Shown: positions 45,730-55,148, counted from the stretch's first letter. The stretch: DNA of 64,000 nucleotides from Streptococcus anginosus (GCF_900636475.1 NZ_LR134283.1:1674001-1738000); one strand, 5' to 3'. Notes: generated by a model not told the origin, from the letters alone. Made by a program: numbers and translations.

Positions 45730-46435
45730 AAGCTATATTTATTTAAAAAACGGAGATGAGACACGTGTTTTAGCGGAGGGAATTTATACGATTCCTTATT
45801 TCTGGCAACTATTTTGGGGTGAAGAAGAGCTGCAAGCGGCTATTGATTTGTGGCAAAAAGCAGAAGAGCTTGAAAAAGAAGATAAAGAGAAGACAGAAGA
45901 ATTTTATCGGACACAGGATACGGGGATTGCTCTTTCTGATGAAAACTTTCATCAGAATGCTCGTCACAATCGCTCCTTTTTAGAGCAGCATGCTCCACAG
46001 ACTTTGCAACTGTACGATGACTTTGTGTGTTACATTACTGCAAATATCAAAGAGGGCGATACGCTAGGATTTGACGTTTTAGAAATTATTTCTATGGACG
46101 AGTTGCCTATTGCTTCTGACAAACTTTTAAAAAATGTCCGAGCTATTCAGCAAAATCGACCAGAAGATTTAGATTTTTCTTTAGCGGACGAGGATTTGCT
46201 TGGGATAGCTATGGGTTTCCCAGATGATTATGCTTCAGACATGCTGCCAGTAGATAATATTCTAAATTCGGTTGCTTACCAAGATGAGTTTAAGAAACGT
46301 AAAAATCAAAAAAACAAGCAAATGACTGATGTGACTGAATCTACTTCAACAGAAACTAAACGCCGTATTCATCTGGCATTTTGGATTTTGCTTGTGCTGG
46401 GAATTATGCGAATTTTATATATTTTATTCAGCTAA
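45719..46435 (+). CDS. Tail-anchored protein of unknown function
   Basis: The 238-residue protein has a soluble acidic N-terminal part (about 1-205) and one C-terminal membrane segment (about 216-236) before the end, so it is probably tail-anchored facing the cytosol. It overlaps rnmV by 11 bases and precedes ksgA by 18, in the rRNA-maturation operon. Function not recognised. Confidence 0.8.
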   Translation: MANRSYIYLKNGDETRVLAEGIYTIPYFWQLFWGEEELQAAIDLWQKAEELEKEDKEKTEEFYRTQDTGIALSDENFHQNARHNRSFLEQHAPQTLQLYDDFVCYITANIKEGDTLGFDVLEIISMDELPIASDKLLKNVRAIQQNRPEDLDFSLADEDLLGIAMGFPDDYASDMLPVDNILNSVAYQDEFKKRKNQKNKQMTDVTESTSTETKRRIHLAFWILLVLGIMRILYILFS

Positions 46436-46453
46436 TAGATAGAAAAGAGATTT

Positions 46454-47329
46454 ATGAGAATTGCGGATTATAGTGTGACGCGAGCTGTGCTTGAGCGTCA
46501 TGGTTTTACTTTTAAAAAATCATTCGGTCAGAATTTCTTGACCGATACCAATATTTTACAAAAAATTGTGGACACAGCTGAGATTGATGAGAATGTTAAT
46601 GTTATCGAAATCGGACCAGGCATCGGAGCTCTAACTGAGTTTTTGGCAGAAAATGCAGCCGAAGTTATGACTTTTGAAATTGATGAGCGCTTGGTGCCGA
46701 TTTTGGCAGATACTCTGCGGGATTTTGACAATGTGTGCGTGGTCAATGAAGATATTCTTAAGTCAGACTTGCAAGTCCGAATCAAGGAATTTGCCAATCC
46801 AAGTCTTCCTATCAAAGTGGTGGCCAACCTACCCTACTACATTACCACTCCTATCCTCATGCACTTGATTGAGAGCGGCATTCCTTTTAGTGAATTTGTT
46901 GTGATGATGCAGCGAGAAGTAGCTGATCGCATCTCGGCGCAGCCCAATAGTAAATCTTATGGCAGTTTGTCAATAGCGGTGCAGTATTATATGACCGCCA
47001 AGGTCGCTTTTATCGTACCACGAACAGTCTTTGTTCCTGCTCCAAATGTGGATTCGGCTATCCTCAAGATGGTCCGCAGAGACCAGCCAGCAGTTGGGGT
47101 CAAGGATGAAGCTTTCTTCTTCAAAGTCTCAAAAGCTAGTTTTACCCACCGCCGGAAAACCCTCTGGAATAATCTGACCAGTTATTTTGGGAAGTCTAAT
47201 GAAGTCAAAACAAAGCTAGAGTCCGCTTTGGACAATGCTGAGTTATCTCCAAGTGTACGAGGAGAAGCGCTTAATTTGCAAGAATTTGCACGTTTAGCAG
47301 ATAGCTTATATGACGAGGGATTCAGATGA
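46454..47329 (+). CDS. rsmA: 16S rRNA dimethyladenosine transferase KsgA/RsmA
   Basis: This 291-residue methyltransferase dimethylates two adenines near the 3' end of 16S rRNA. SAM-binding [10 protein letters not shown] near residue 50 and the catalytic [10 protein letters not shown] motif near 125 are intact, with [10 protein letters not shown] in the C-terminal domain. AAAAGAG precedes the ATG. Confidence 0.95.
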   Translation: MRIADYSVTRAVLERHGFTFKKSFGQNFLTDTNILQKIVDTAEIDENVNVIEIGPGIGALTEFLAENAAEVMTFEIDERLVPILADTLRDFDNVCVVNEDILKSDLQVRIKEFANPSLPIKVVANLPYYITTPILMHLIESGIPFSEFVVMMQREVADRISAQPNSKSYGSLSIAVQYYMTAKVAFIVPRTVFVPAPNVDSAILKMVRRDQPAVGVKDEAFFFKVSKASFTHRRKTLWNNLTSYFGKSNEVKTKLESALDNAELSPSVRGEALNLQEFARLADSLYDEGFR

Positions 47330-47348
47330 GTTGAATAATATTGTAAAC

Positions 47349-47386
47349 AAAAAGCCTCACTAAGTTCATCTTAGTGAGGTTTTTCA
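47349..47386. terminator. Bidirectional terminator between ksgA and tRNA-Ser
   Basis: CCTCACTAAG / CTTAGTGAGG (perfect 10-bp stem, loop TTCAT) with A-rich and T-rich flanks. Confidence 0.9.
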
Positions 47387-47388
47387 TA

Positions 47389-47477
47389 AGGAAAGGACGG
47401 GATTTGAACCCGCGCATGAATAAAATCCATTTGCCGGATTTCGAGTCCGGTGCCGTACCAAGCTGGGCCACCTTTCC
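47389..47477 (-). tRNA. tRNA-Ser (anticodon CGA)
   Basis: The acceptor GGAAAGG/CCTTTCC closes the cloverleaf. The anticodon stem CCGGA/TCCGG has loop CTCGAAA, so the anticodon is CGA (reads UCG). It has a long class II variable arm and T loop TTCAAAT. No CCA is encoded. The base in the discriminator position appears to be U, which is unusual for serine tRNA. Confidence 0.92.
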
Positions 47478-47602
47478 AAAATTTAGAATAAGCAATTTTT
47501 GAATGGGCTCGATAGAAGCATTCAAAATAGGCTATTTCGTTTTAGGCGAGAAAGCAAAGCGCAGCATAAGCTGCAATACCAAAACACCTAACAAAATAAA
47601 AA

Positions 47603-47685
47603 TGCGGAAAAAGGGATTTGAACCCTCACGTCCGAATGGACACATGCGCCTGAAGCATGCGCGTCTGCCGTTCCGCCATTTCCGC
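47603..47685 (-). tRNA. tRNA-Leu (anticodon CAG)
   Basis: The acceptor GCGGAAA pairs with TTTCCGC, with discriminator A. The anticodon stem CATGC/GCATG has loop TTCAGGC, so the anticodon is CAG (reads CUG). It has a class II variable arm and T loop TTCAAAT. CCA is not encoded. It precedes tRNA-Ser on the same strand. Confidence 0.93.
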
Positions 47686-47797
47686 TCGGTATCTATTATA
47701 CCACATTGGCGACGTTTTTCATCATTTTTTTGCACTAAAAAGCAAAATACTGCTTTTTTTTGTTATAATGAACTTATTAAGCGTTAAAGGAGTCCAT

Positions 47798-48676
47798 TTG
47801 AAAGGAACAATTGTGAAAGCCTTAGCCGGCTTCTATTATGTAGAGTCAGAAGGCAAGGTTTATCAGACCAGAGCCAGAGGAAATTTCCGCAAGAAAGGAC
47901 AAACTCCCTATGTGGGAGATGAGGTCGAATTTTCTGCTGAGAAAGATTCTGAAGGATACATTTTAAAAATAGCAGAGCGAAAAAACAGTCTGGTACGTCC
48001 ACCTATTGTTAATATCGATCAGGCTGTCGTGATAATGAGTGCCAAAGAGCCAGATTTTAATTCTAATCTTTTGGATCGGTTCTTAGTTCTTTTGGAGCAG
48101 AAAGCCATTCATCCGATTATTTATATCAGCAAATTGGATTTGTTGGAGGATGACAAGGAGTTAGATGTTTTTCTTGAGGTTTACCAAGCGATTGGTTATG
48201 ATACTGCCAAAACAGTCGCAGAACTGTTGCCATTTTTGACAAGTAAAAAGACGGTTTTCATGGGGCAGACGGGAGTTGGCAAATCCACTTTGCTCAATAA
48301 AATTGCACCGGATTTACAGTTAGAGACGGGTGAGATTTCAGAGAGTTTAGGTCGCGGTCGTCATACGACACGAGCTGTCAGTTTTTATAATCTTAATGGA
48401 GGAAAAATTGCGGATACTCCGGGATTTTCTTCCTTGGATTACGAAGTAGACAATGCGGAGGATTTAAACCGAGCATTTCCTGAAATTGCTGAAGTCAGTC
48501 GCAGCTGTAAATTCCGAACGTGTACCCATACGCATGAACCGAATTGTGCGGTGAAACCTGCTGTTGAAAATGGAACAATTGCAGCCTTTCGATTTGAAGA
48601 TTACCTGCAATTTTTGAGTGAAATTGAACATCGTCGTGAAACCTATAAAAAAGTAGTTAAAAAGCAGCCTAAATGA
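47798..48676 (+). CDS. rsgA: Ribosome small-subunit GTPase RsgA
   Basis: The 292-residue circularly permuted GTPase checks 30S assembly. It has an OB domain (about 1-65), a G domain with ISKLDLL (G4) preceding GQTGVGKST (G1) and DTPGFSS (G3), and a zinc cluster with C-K-F-R-T-C-x-H-x-H-x4-C. The TTG at 47798 is chosen because AAAGGAG lies just upstream and the family starts M-(K/Q)-G-x-I-V-K. The open frame upstream runs through the tRNA-Leu region. Confidence 0.92.
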   Translation: MKGTIVKALAGFYYVESEGKVYQTRARGNFRKKGQTPYVGDEVEFSAEKDSEGYILKIAERKNSLVRPPIVNIDQAVVIMSAKEPDFNSNLLDRFLVLLEQKAIHPIIYISKLDLLEDDKELDVFLEVYQAIGYDTAKTVAELLPFLTSKKTVFMGQTGVGKSTLLNKIAPDLQLETGEISESLGRGRHTTRAVSFYNLNGGKIADTPGFSSLDYEVDNAEDLNRAFPEIAEVSRSCKFRTCTHTHEPNCAVKPAVENGTIAAFRFEDYLQFLSEIEHRRETYKKVVKKQPK

Positions 48677-48688
48677 GGAGGAAGCCAA

Positions 48689-49348
48689 ATGAAATCATAT
48701 AAAATTGCACCGTCTATTTTAAGTGCAGACTATGCTAATTTTGAATCAGAATTGAAAAAATTAGAAGCCACAGGGGCAGATTACGCTCATATTGATATTA
48801 TGGACGGACATTTTGTTCCCAATATCAGCTTCGGTGCGGGTGTGGTAGCGAGCATGCGACCACATAGTAAGTTGGTGTTTGATTGTCATCTCATGGTCTC
48901 CAATCCAGAACACCATATTGAAGATTTTGCTCGTGCGGGTGCAGATATTATCAGCATCCACGCTGAAGCAACACCACATATTCACGGAGCTTTGCAAAAG
49001 ATTCGGGCAGCTGGTGTCAAGGCAAGTGTTGTTATCAATCCGGGAACGCCTGTTGAAGCGGTGAAAAACGTACTTAATCTAGTTGACCAAGTCTTAGTAA
49101 TGACTGTCAATCCGGGCTTCGGTGGACAAGCTTTTCTACCAGAAACAATGGATAAAGTACGCGAATTAGTCGTTTTGAGAGAAGTGAACCAACTAGACTT
49201 TGATATTGAAGTAGATGGTGGTATTGATGATGAAACCATTGGCATTGCTAAAGAAGCTGGTGCTAATGTCTTTGTAGCAGGTAGTTACGTTTTCAAAGGT
49301 GATGTAGCTCATCAGGTTCAAACCTTGAAAGAAGCATTGCATGACTAA
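48689..49348 (+). CDS. rpe: Ribulose-phosphate 3-epimerase
   Basis: This 219-residue TIM-barrel enzyme of the pentose phosphate pathway has APSILSADYANF, HIDIMDGHFVPN with its metal ligands, DCHLMV, MTVNPGFGGQ and EVDGGI. GAGGAGG precedes the ATG. It overlaps thiN by 8 bases. Confidence 0.95.
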   Translation: MKSYKIAPSILSADYANFESELKKLEATGADYAHIDIMDGHFVPNISFGAGVVASMRPHSKLVFDCHLMVSNPEHHIEDFARAGADIISIHAEATPHIHGALQKIRAAGVKASVVINPGTPVEAVKNVLNLVDQVLVMTVNPGFGGQAFLPETMDKVRELVVLREVNQLDFDIEVDGGIDDETIGIAKEAGANVFVAGSYVFKGDVAHQVQTLKEALHD

Positions 49349-49973
49349 AATTGCTCTCTTTGCTGGTGGGACGATAGATAGCTTTCAAATGGATTTTGAC
49401 CTCTTTATCGGAGTAGATGGGGGAAGCCTGTTTCTCATTGAACAAGGCATTTGCCCAGATTTAGCGGTCGGTGATTTTGATTCTGTTTCGGAGGAAGAGT
49501 TGGCTTTGATTTGTTCTCAATCGAAAGAGGTACTTCGAGCACAACCTGAAAAAGATGATACGGATTTAGAGTTGGCGGTTAAAGTTGTTTTTGCACGTTA
49601 TCCACAGGCGCAAGTGACAATTTTTGGTGCTTTTGGCGGGCGCTTGGATCATACTTTGGCAAATATTTTCTTGCCAAGTAATCCAGAAATTGTCCCTTAT
49701 ATGCAGCAAATTCGACTGTGCAATGCACAAAATGAGCTCCGCTATTGCCCTCAAGGGCGTCACGAGGTAAAGCCAGTAGCTGGTATGAACTATTTAGCTT
49801 TTATGCCTGCGGATGACGGTCGTTTGACCATTGAAGGCGCCAAATATCCTTTAAATGAATCCAATTATTTTTTCAAAAAAGTGTATGCTTCTAACGAATT
49901 TATAGATGAGCCCGTTTTTTTAGAGTGCCAATCAGGTTATGTTATTGTCATTTATAGCAAAGACAGGAGTTAG
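49341..49973 (+). CDS. thiN: Thiamine pyrophosphokinase
   Basis: The 210-residue enzyme transfers diphosphate from ATP to thiamine. GVDGGSLFLIEQGICPDLAVGDFDS and EKDDTDLELAV carry the acidic metal-binding residues. FGAFGGRLDH is the conserved catalytic loop. Length is normal. Confidence 0.94.
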   Translation: MTKIALFAGGTIDSFQMDFDLFIGVDGGSLFLIEQGICPDLAVGDFDSVSEEELALICSQSKEVLRAQPEKDDTDLELAVKVVFARYPQAQVTIFGAFGGRLDHTLANIFLPSNPEIVPYMQQIRLCNAQNELRYCPQGRHEVKPVAGMNYLAFMPADDGRLTIEGAKYPLNESNYFFKKVYASNEFIDEPVFLECQSGYVIVIYSKDRS

Positions 49974-49974
49974 T

Positions 49975-51231
49975 ATGGAGTTTGTAATCATCCTCTTATT
50001 GTTGGGAAATCTTATTGTGACCTTTCTTTTGTGGCAAAAGAATCAGCAACAGACAGACCAACAGAAAAAGATTTTTGAAGATCAAGCCGATCAGTTATCT
50101 GATCAGTTGGATTATCGTTTTGAACAGGAGCGGCAGCAGAGCCTTTTAGCACAGCAACAGCTGGAATTGGCTCTGGGAGATCGTTTGGGAGAAGTGCGCA
50201 CGGATTTACATCGAAATTTAACAGAAATGCGGTTAGAGATAAGCGAGAATCTAACCAAAAATCGTGATAAGACAGACGAACGAATGCGTCAGATTCAGGA
50301 GTCAAATGACCGTCGTTTAGAACAAATGCGCCAAACGGTGGAAGAAAAATTAGAGAAAACACTGCAAACAAGATTGCAAGCCTCCTTTGAAACAGTTTCA
50401 AAACAATTAGAATCAGTCAATCGTGGTCTAGGCGAGATGCAACATGTAGCGCGTGATGTGGGCACTCTAAATAAAGTGCTCTCCAATACCAAAACGCGTG
50501 GAATTTTAGGTGAATTGCAACTCGGTCAGATTATTGAAGATATTATGACACCGAGCCAGTACGAACGCGAATTTGCAACAGTTGCAGGCTCTAGTGAACG
50601 CGTAGAGTATGCGATTAAATTACCGGGGCAAGTAGAAAAAGAATACATTTATTTGCCAATTGATTCCAAGTTTCCGCTTGCTGACTACTATCGCTTAGAG
50701 GATGCTTATGAGTCAGGAAACAAAGAAGAGATTGATTTGTACCGCAAGTCTTTGTTGGCTAGTGTCAAACGTTTTGCCAAGGACATCAATAAGAAATACT
50801 TAGCGCCTCCTGCAACAACAAACTTTGGCGTGATGTTTTTACCAACGGAAGGGCTTTATTCAGAAGTCGTTCGCAATCCGGAATTCTTTGACAGTTTGCG
50901 TCGAGACGAGCAGATTGTGGTTGCAGGACCATCTACGTTGTCTGCCCTACTCAATTCGCTTTCGGTCGGTTTTAAAACGCTCAACATTCAAAGAAGTGCA
51001 GATGACATCAGCAAGGTTTTGGGCAATGTCAAATCAGAATTTAATAAATTTGGTGGCATTTTGCTCAAGGCGCAAAAACATTTGCAACACGCTTCTGGCA
51101 ATATTGATGAATTGCTGACGCGCAGAACCAATGCTATCGAGCGAACTTTGCGCCATATTGAAATTTCGGACAAATCGGACTTAAATGGTCTGCTAGATTT
51201 CCAAGATGAAGAGGAAGAATATGAAGATTAA
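49975..51231 (+). CDS. rmuC: RmuC-family DNA recombination protein
   Basis: The 418-residue protein has an N-terminal membrane segment (about 2-18), a long coiled coil (about 20-150) and a nuclease-like RmuC core (about 170-360) with YLPIDSKFPLADYYRL and AGPSTLSALLNSL. The ATG at 49975 is chosen because AGGAG lies just upstream. The frame upstream belongs to thiN sequence. It overlaps yhaM by 11 bases. Confidence 0.9.
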   Translation: MEFVIILLLLGNLIVTFLLWQKNQQQTDQQKKIFEDQADQLSDQLDYRFEQERQQSLLAQQQLELALGDRLGEVRTDLHRNLTEMRLEISENLTKNRDKTDERMRQIQESNDRRLEQMRQTVEEKLEKTLQTRLQASFETVSKQLESVNRGLGEMQHVARDVGTLNKVLSNTKTRGILGELQLGQIIEDIMTPSQYEREFATVAGSSERVEYAIKLPGQVEKEYIYLPIDSKFPLADYYRLEDAYESGNKEEIDLYRKSLLASVKRFAKDINKKYLAPPATTNFGVMFLPTEGLYSEVVRNPEFFDSLRRDEQIVVAGPSTLSALLNSLSVGFKTLNIQRSADDISKVLGNVKSEFNKFGGILLKAQKHLQHASGNIDELLTRRTNAIERTLRHIEISDKSDLNGLLDFQDEEEEYED

Positions 51232-52165
51232 CCAAATGAAGAAAGACGAGTTGTTTGAGGGATTTTATCTCATCAAATCCGCTGAACTACGTCAGACAAG
51301 AGCTGGAAAAAATTATTTGGCATTCACCTTTCAAGATGATACGGGAACGATTGAAGGAAAATTATGGGATGCCCAACCGCACAATGTAGAAGAATTTACT
51401 GCTGGAAAAGTCGTGCACATGCAAGGGCGCAGAGAAGTGTATAACAACACCCCTCAAGTCAATCAAATTACCTTGCGATTGCCTAAAGTTGGCGAGCCAA
51501 ACAATCCAGCTGATTTTAAGGAAAAACCACCAGTTGATGTCCAAGAACTACGTGAATATCTGTCACAAATGATCTTCAAAATTGAAAACCCAGTTTGGCA
51601 GCGTGTGGTACGGGCTTTGTATGCTAAATACGATAAAGAATTTTACTCCTATCCAGCAGCGAAAACCAATCACCACGCTTTTGAGGCAGGACTTGCTTTT
51701 CATACTGCGACTATGGTGCGGCTGGCAGATAGCATCGGAGATATTTATCCGCAGTTAAATAAAAGTCTTTTGTTTGCAGGGATTATGTTGCATGATCTGG
51801 CAAAAGTGCTGGAATTGACGGGTCCTGAACAGACAGAATACACCGTTCGAGGCAATCTCATCGGACACATCGCTTTGATTGATGAAGAAATAACAAAGGT
51901 GTTGGCAGAATTAAAAATTGACGACACAAAAGAAGATGTCATTGTTCTGCGACATGTTTTGCTAAGTCATCACGGTTTGTTGGAATACGGTAGTCCAGTG
52001 CGTCCAAAAATCATGGAAGCTGAAATTATCCACATGATTGATAATTTAGATGCGGAAATGATGATGATGACTTCGGCTCTAGCCTTGGTTGGCGAGGGTG
52101 AGATGACCAATCGAATCTTTGCTATGGACAACCGCTCTTTCTATAAGCCTAATTTTGATAAGTAA
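51221..52165 (+). CDS. yhaM: 3'-5' exoribonuclease YhaM
   Basis: This 314-residue enzyme trims RNA ends by a few bases. It has an OB-fold nucleic-acid domain (about 15-95, KNYLAFTFQDDTGTIEGKLWDA) and an HD metal-dependent domain (about 150-290, NHHAFEAGLAFHTATM and the catalytic HDLAK). The ATG at 51221 fits the family start MKI-x-x-MKKDELFEGF. In-frame ATGs upstream (51206) lack that match. Confidence 0.92.
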   Translation: MKINQMKKDELFEGFYLIKSAELRQTRAGKNYLAFTFQDDTGTIEGKLWDAQPHNVEEFTAGKVVHMQGRREVYNNTPQVNQITLRLPKVGEPNNPADFKEKPPVDVQELREYLSQMIFKIENPVWQRVVRALYAKYDKEFYSYPAAKTNHHAFEAGLAFHTATMVRLADSIGDIYPQLNKSLLFAGIMLHDLAKVLELTGPEQTEYTVRGNLIGHIALIDEEITKVLAELKIDDTKEDVIVLRHVLLSHHGLLEYGSPVRPKIMEAEIIHMIDNLDAEMMMMTSALALVGEGEMTNRIFAMDNRSFYKPNFDK

Positions 52166-52167
52166 AA

Positions 52168-52210
52168 AGCGAAAAACGAATGTTATTGCAAAAATAATGT
52201 TCGTTTTTTG
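52168..52210 (+). terminator. Terminator of the rnmV-yhaM block, overlapping PurBox-like sequence
   Basis: AAAACGAATGTTATT pairs (two mismatches) with AATAATGTTCGTTTT, then TT. The right arm read on the minus strand is AAAAACGAACATT, one base from the PurBox consensus. Confidence 0.7.
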
Positions 52211-52228
52211 GGTTGATTATGATATAAT
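52196..52228 (+). promoter_or_regulatory. purR promoter with PurBox
   Basis: A minus-strand PurBox (52208-52196, 12 of 13 matches to AWWWCCGAACWWT) overlaps the -35 position of the promoter whose -10 is TATAAT (52223-52228). This fits autoregulation by PurR. Confidence 0.55.
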
Positions 52229-52256
52229 GAAGAAAATAAAATAAATTGGTGAAAAA

Positions 52257-53075
52257 ATGAAATTAAGAAGAAGTGAACGCATGGTAGTCATTTCTAACTA
52301 CCTAATCAATCATCCGTACGAATTAACAAGTCTCAATACATTTGCTGAGAAGTATGAGTCCGCAAAATCTTCCATTTCCGAAGATATTGTCATTATCAAA
52401 CGTGCTTTTGAAGAAATGGAAATCGGGCATATCGAAACCATTACAGGAGCAGGAGGAGGCGTTATTTTTACTCCTTCTATCTCGGATAAAGAAGCTAGAG
52501 CAATGGTGGAAGACCTCCGCACGAAATTGTCTGAAAGCAATCGAATTTTACCCGGTGGCTACATTTACTTATCGGATTTGCTGAGTACGCCTTCTATTTT
52601 AAACAACATTGGACGCATTATTGCCAAGACGTTTCGAAATCAAAAAATTGATGCCGTAATGACTGTTGCCACAAAAGGAGTACCGTTGGCAAATGCAGTG
52701 GCAAATGTGTTAAATGTTCCATTTGTCATTGTGCGCCGCGACTTGAAAATCACAGAGGGTTCAACGGTTAGTGTCAATTATGTGTCTGGTTCAAGTGGTG
52801 ACCGTATTGAAAAAATGTTTTTGTCGAAACGCAGCCTGAAAGCTGGAAGTCGTGTGTTAATCGTAGATGATTTCTTAAAAGGTGGCGGAACAGTCAATGG
52901 CATGATTAGTCTTTTACGAGAATTTGATTCGGAATTGGCTGGTGTAGCAGTCTTTGCAGAAAATGCACAGACAGAACGCGAACATTTGGATTACAAATCA
53001 TTGTTGAAAGTGACAGCTATTGATGTGAAGTCCAACAAAATCAGCGTAGAAGTTGGCAATATTTTTGACAAATAG
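52257..53075 (+). CDS. purR: Purine operon regulator PurR
   Basis: The 272-residue regulator has an N-terminal winged helix (about 1-75) and a phosphoribosyltransferase-like domain with the PRPP loop VLIVDDFLKGGGT near residues 200-212. It binds PurBoxes and senses PRPP. In lactococci and streptococci it can activate or repress purine genes. A candidate target, purA, is in this window. A GGTGAAAA site precedes the ATG. Confidence 0.95.
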   Translation: MKLRRSERMVVISNYLINHPYELTSLNTFAEKYESAKSSISEDIVIIKRAFEEMEIGHIETITGAGGGVIFTPSISDKEARAMVEDLRTKLSESNRILPGGYIYLSDLLSTPSILNNIGRIIAKTFRNQKIDAVMTVATKGVPLANAVANVLNVPFVIVRRDLKITEGSTVSVNYVSGSSGDRIEKMFLSKRSLKAGSRVLIVDDFLKGGGTVNGMISLLREFDSELAGVAVFAENAQTEREHLDYKSLLKVTAIDVKSNKISVEVGNIFDK

Positions 53076-53088
53076 ATGAGGTGAAAAT

Positions 53089-53643
53089 TTGAAAAATATA
53101 TTGGATAAATTGGATCAAAGCTCCTTGTGGCTGAGAGTTTCGATTGTTACAGTTTTGGCACTCATTCTTGCTGCGGGATTATTTTTCGTTAAAAAGCAAG
53201 ATGACGCGGCGCGTGCAGCCGCTCCGACTGTAAGACGAACAGTTTCAACGTCAAAACCTTCAGAGTCGAAAGCAGAAAAGGACAAAAAAGAACAAGCGAA
53301 AATTGTGCAAGAAGCAGAAGAGGCTGTTAAAAAACTGGAAGCGGAGCAGACAACAGCTAATGTAACAGCTGCTCAGGAAAAAGTGGATAAGGTAAAAGAC
53401 GAAACACAAAAGACTCAATTTCAACAGCGGATTAAGGCAGTCAGTGATGCGATTGCGGCGCGTGCAGCTAGCGAAGCAGCTGCTACAGAAAGTCAAAATG
53501 CTGTGACGCCTCAAACAGATGCAGGGCAAACTTATCAACAAACTTATCCTCAAACCTATCAAGCGCCAGCAACTTCAGCTACTACAGGACAGGCTGAGAC
53601 CAATTCAGTTCAAACTCCAGCCGCAAATACTACGGGGCAGTAA
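53089..53643 (+). CDS. Membrane-anchored extracytoplasmic coiled-coil protein
   Basis: The 184-residue protein has a short cytosolic N-terminus and one membrane segment (about 16-35). An exported region follows: charged coiled coil (about 58-115) and a low-complexity Q/T/P/A-rich tail (TYQQTYPQTYQ). TTG start with GAGGTGAAAA upstream. No sortase motif. Function unknown. It is 13 bases after purR and probably co-transcribed. Confidence 0.75.
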   Translation: MKNILDKLDQSSLWLRVSIVTVLALILAAGLFFVKKQDDAARAAAPTVRRTVSTSKPSESKAEKDKKEQAKIVQEAEEAVKKLEAEQTTANVTAAQEKVDKVKDETQKTQFQQRIKAVSDAIAARAASEAAATESQNAVTPQTDAGQTYQQTYPQTYQAPATSATTGQAETNSVQTPAANTTGQ

Positions 53644-53677
53644 CTGGGATTTCAATAAGAAAACTATAAAAAATATA

Positions 53678-53707
53678 TTGACAAAGAAAGTGTCGTCGTG
53701 TTATACT
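53678..53707 (+). promoter_or_regulatory. rpsL promoter
   Basis: TTGACA (53678-53683) and TATACT (53702-53707) have 18-bp spacing. Confidence 0.8.
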
Positions 53708-53713
53708 AATAGA

Positions 53714-53844
53714 CGGTACTTTTTACTTTTGGTCTCTCAAAAGTGTACAGAGACGTGCTGACAAATGTTGCAAAAGTACACACAGATGATAGCTGTCACC
53801 AAGTGTATCATCACCAAAATTAAAAAAATACAGGAGAAATGTAG
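53714..53844 (+). promoter_or_regulatory. Structured leader of rpsL-rpsG
   Basis: The roughly 130-nt leader has two hairpins: ACTTTTG/CAAAAGT (about 53725-53745) and GATGATA/TATCATC (about 53784-53812). It may carry translational feedback control, as ribosomal leaders often do. Confidence 0.4.
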
Positions 53845-54258
53845 ATGCCTACAATTAACCAATTGGTTCGCAAACCGCGTAAATCAAAAGTAGAAAAATC
53901 TAAATCACCAGCTTTAAACGTTGGTTATAATAGTCTTAAACGTGTACCTACTCGTGAAAACTCACCACAAAAACGTGGTGTTGCAACTCGTGTTGGTACT
54001 ATGACACCTAAAAAACCTAACTCAGCTCTTCGTAAATTTGCTCGTGTACGTTTGAGCAACTTGATTGAAGTGACTGCTTATATCCCAGGTATCGGACATA
54101 ACTTGCAAGAACACAGTGTTGTGCTTCTTCGTGGTGGACGTGTAAAAGACCTTCCAGGGGTACGTTACCATATCGTTCGTGGTGCACTTGATACTGCAGG
54201 TGTAACTGATCGTAAACAAGGCCGTTCTAAATACGGTACGAAAAAACCAAAAGCATAA
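53845..54258 (+). CDS. rpsL: 30S ribosomal protein S12
   Basis: The 137-residue protein has the decoding-centre segments [19 protein letters not shown] and the highly conserved [16 protein letters not shown] loop. K56 and K101-type positions (streptomycin-linked) are lysines as in sensitive strains. GGAG precedes the ATG. In operon with rpsG. Confidence 0.98.
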   Translation: MPTINQLVRKPRKSKVEKSKSPALNVGYNSLKRVPTRENSPQKRGVATRVGTMTPKKPNSALRKFARVRLSNLIEVTAYIPGIGHNLQEHSVVLLRGGRVKDLPGVRYHIVRGALDTAGVTDRKQGRSKYGTKKPKA

Positions 54259-54277
54259 GGAAAGGGGATAAAGATCA

Positions 54278-54748
54278 ATGAGTCGTAAAAACCGTGCGCC
54301 TAAGCGCGAAGTATTGCCAGATCCGCTCTACAATTCAAAATTAGTGACACGTCTTATCAACCGCGTTATGCTTGATGGGAAACGTGGTACAGCAGCTTCA
54401 ATCGTATATGGTGCTTTTGAACAAATCAAAGAAGCTACTGGAAATGATGCACTTGAAGTATTTGAAACAGCTATGGAAAATATCATGCCTGTACTTGAAG
54501 TACGTGCTCGCCGTGTTGGTGGTTCTAACTACCAAGTCCCAGTTGAAGTTCGTCCAGAACGTCGTACAACTCTTGGACTTCGTTGGTTGGTAACTATTTC
54601 ACGTTCACGTGGAGAACACACTATGCAAGATCGCCTTGCAAAAGAAATCATGGATGCAGCTAACAATACTGGTGCAGCTGTTAAAAAACGTGAAGATACT
54701 CACCGTATGGCTGAAGCTAACCGTGCTTTTGCTCACTTCCGTTGGTAA
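54278..54748 (+). CDS. rpsG: 30S ribosomal protein S7
   Basis: The 156-residue protein nucleates the 30S head. It starts [15 protein letters not shown] and carries [12 protein letters not shown] and the C-terminal [24 protein letters not shown] precedes the ATG. Confidence 0.98.
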   Translation: MSRKNRAPKREVLPDPLYNSKLVTRLINRVMLDGKRGTAASIVYGAFEQIKEATGNDALEVFETAMENIMPVLEVRARRVGGSNYQVPVEVRPERRTTLGLRWLVTISRSRGEHTMQDRLAKEIMDAANNTGAAVKKREDTHRMAEANRAFAHFRW

Positions 54749-54750
54749 GA

Positions 54751-55045
54751 TTAAGATACTAAGGGCGTTAAAAAAGCAACAGAAAATTAGGAAACTTGAC
54801 GAAGAATCAGAGATTCTAGGAAAGTTTATCTATTTTCCGAGCTTTTAGCCCGAGTTCAATTGAGTTTTTGAGATTTTAGTCCGAACTCAAGTTTAAGATA
54901 CGAAAGCGTTAAAAGAGTCCAAGAGAAAATAGGAAATCGAAGCAGGTTGCGATTGCAACCAATGAGATCTATCTTTCTCTTTAGATTTTTAGCTTAATCA
55001 AAATTGTTAGGATCGTAAAAGCGTTAGGCATTGCACTTAACCCAA
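54751..55045 (+). repeat. Imperfect tandem intergenic repeats between rpsG and fusA
   Basis: TTAAGATACTAAGGGCGTTA (from 54751) and TTAAGATACGAAAGCGTTAA (from 54893) begin related copies of about 95 nt. Both continue with AAAAT(T)AGGAAA and end in ATCTAT...TTTTAG. A shorter third start (AGGATCGTAAAAGCGTTAG) lies near 55012. No reading frame is supported in this 400-bp gap. Confidence 0.6.
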
Positions 55046-55065
55046 TCAATTACAAAAACTTCAGG

Positions 55066-55098
55066 AGGAGCGGGTAGGATTTGCCTACTCGCTTTTCT
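55066..55098 (+). terminator. Terminator before fusA
   Basis: AGCGGGTAGG pairs with CCTACTCGCT around ATTTG, then TTTTCTT. Confidence 0.8.
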
Positions 55099-55105
55099 TA
55101 AAATA

Positions 55106-55114
55106 TGTTATAAT
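55106..55114 (+). promoter_or_regulatory. fusA extended -10 promoter
   Basis: TGTTATAAT is an extended -10. It lets fusA be transcribed apart from rpsL-rpsG, consistent with the terminator just upstream. Confidence 0.65.
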
Positions 55115-55148
55115 AAACTGTAAATAAAATAATAGGAGAAATAACCAA

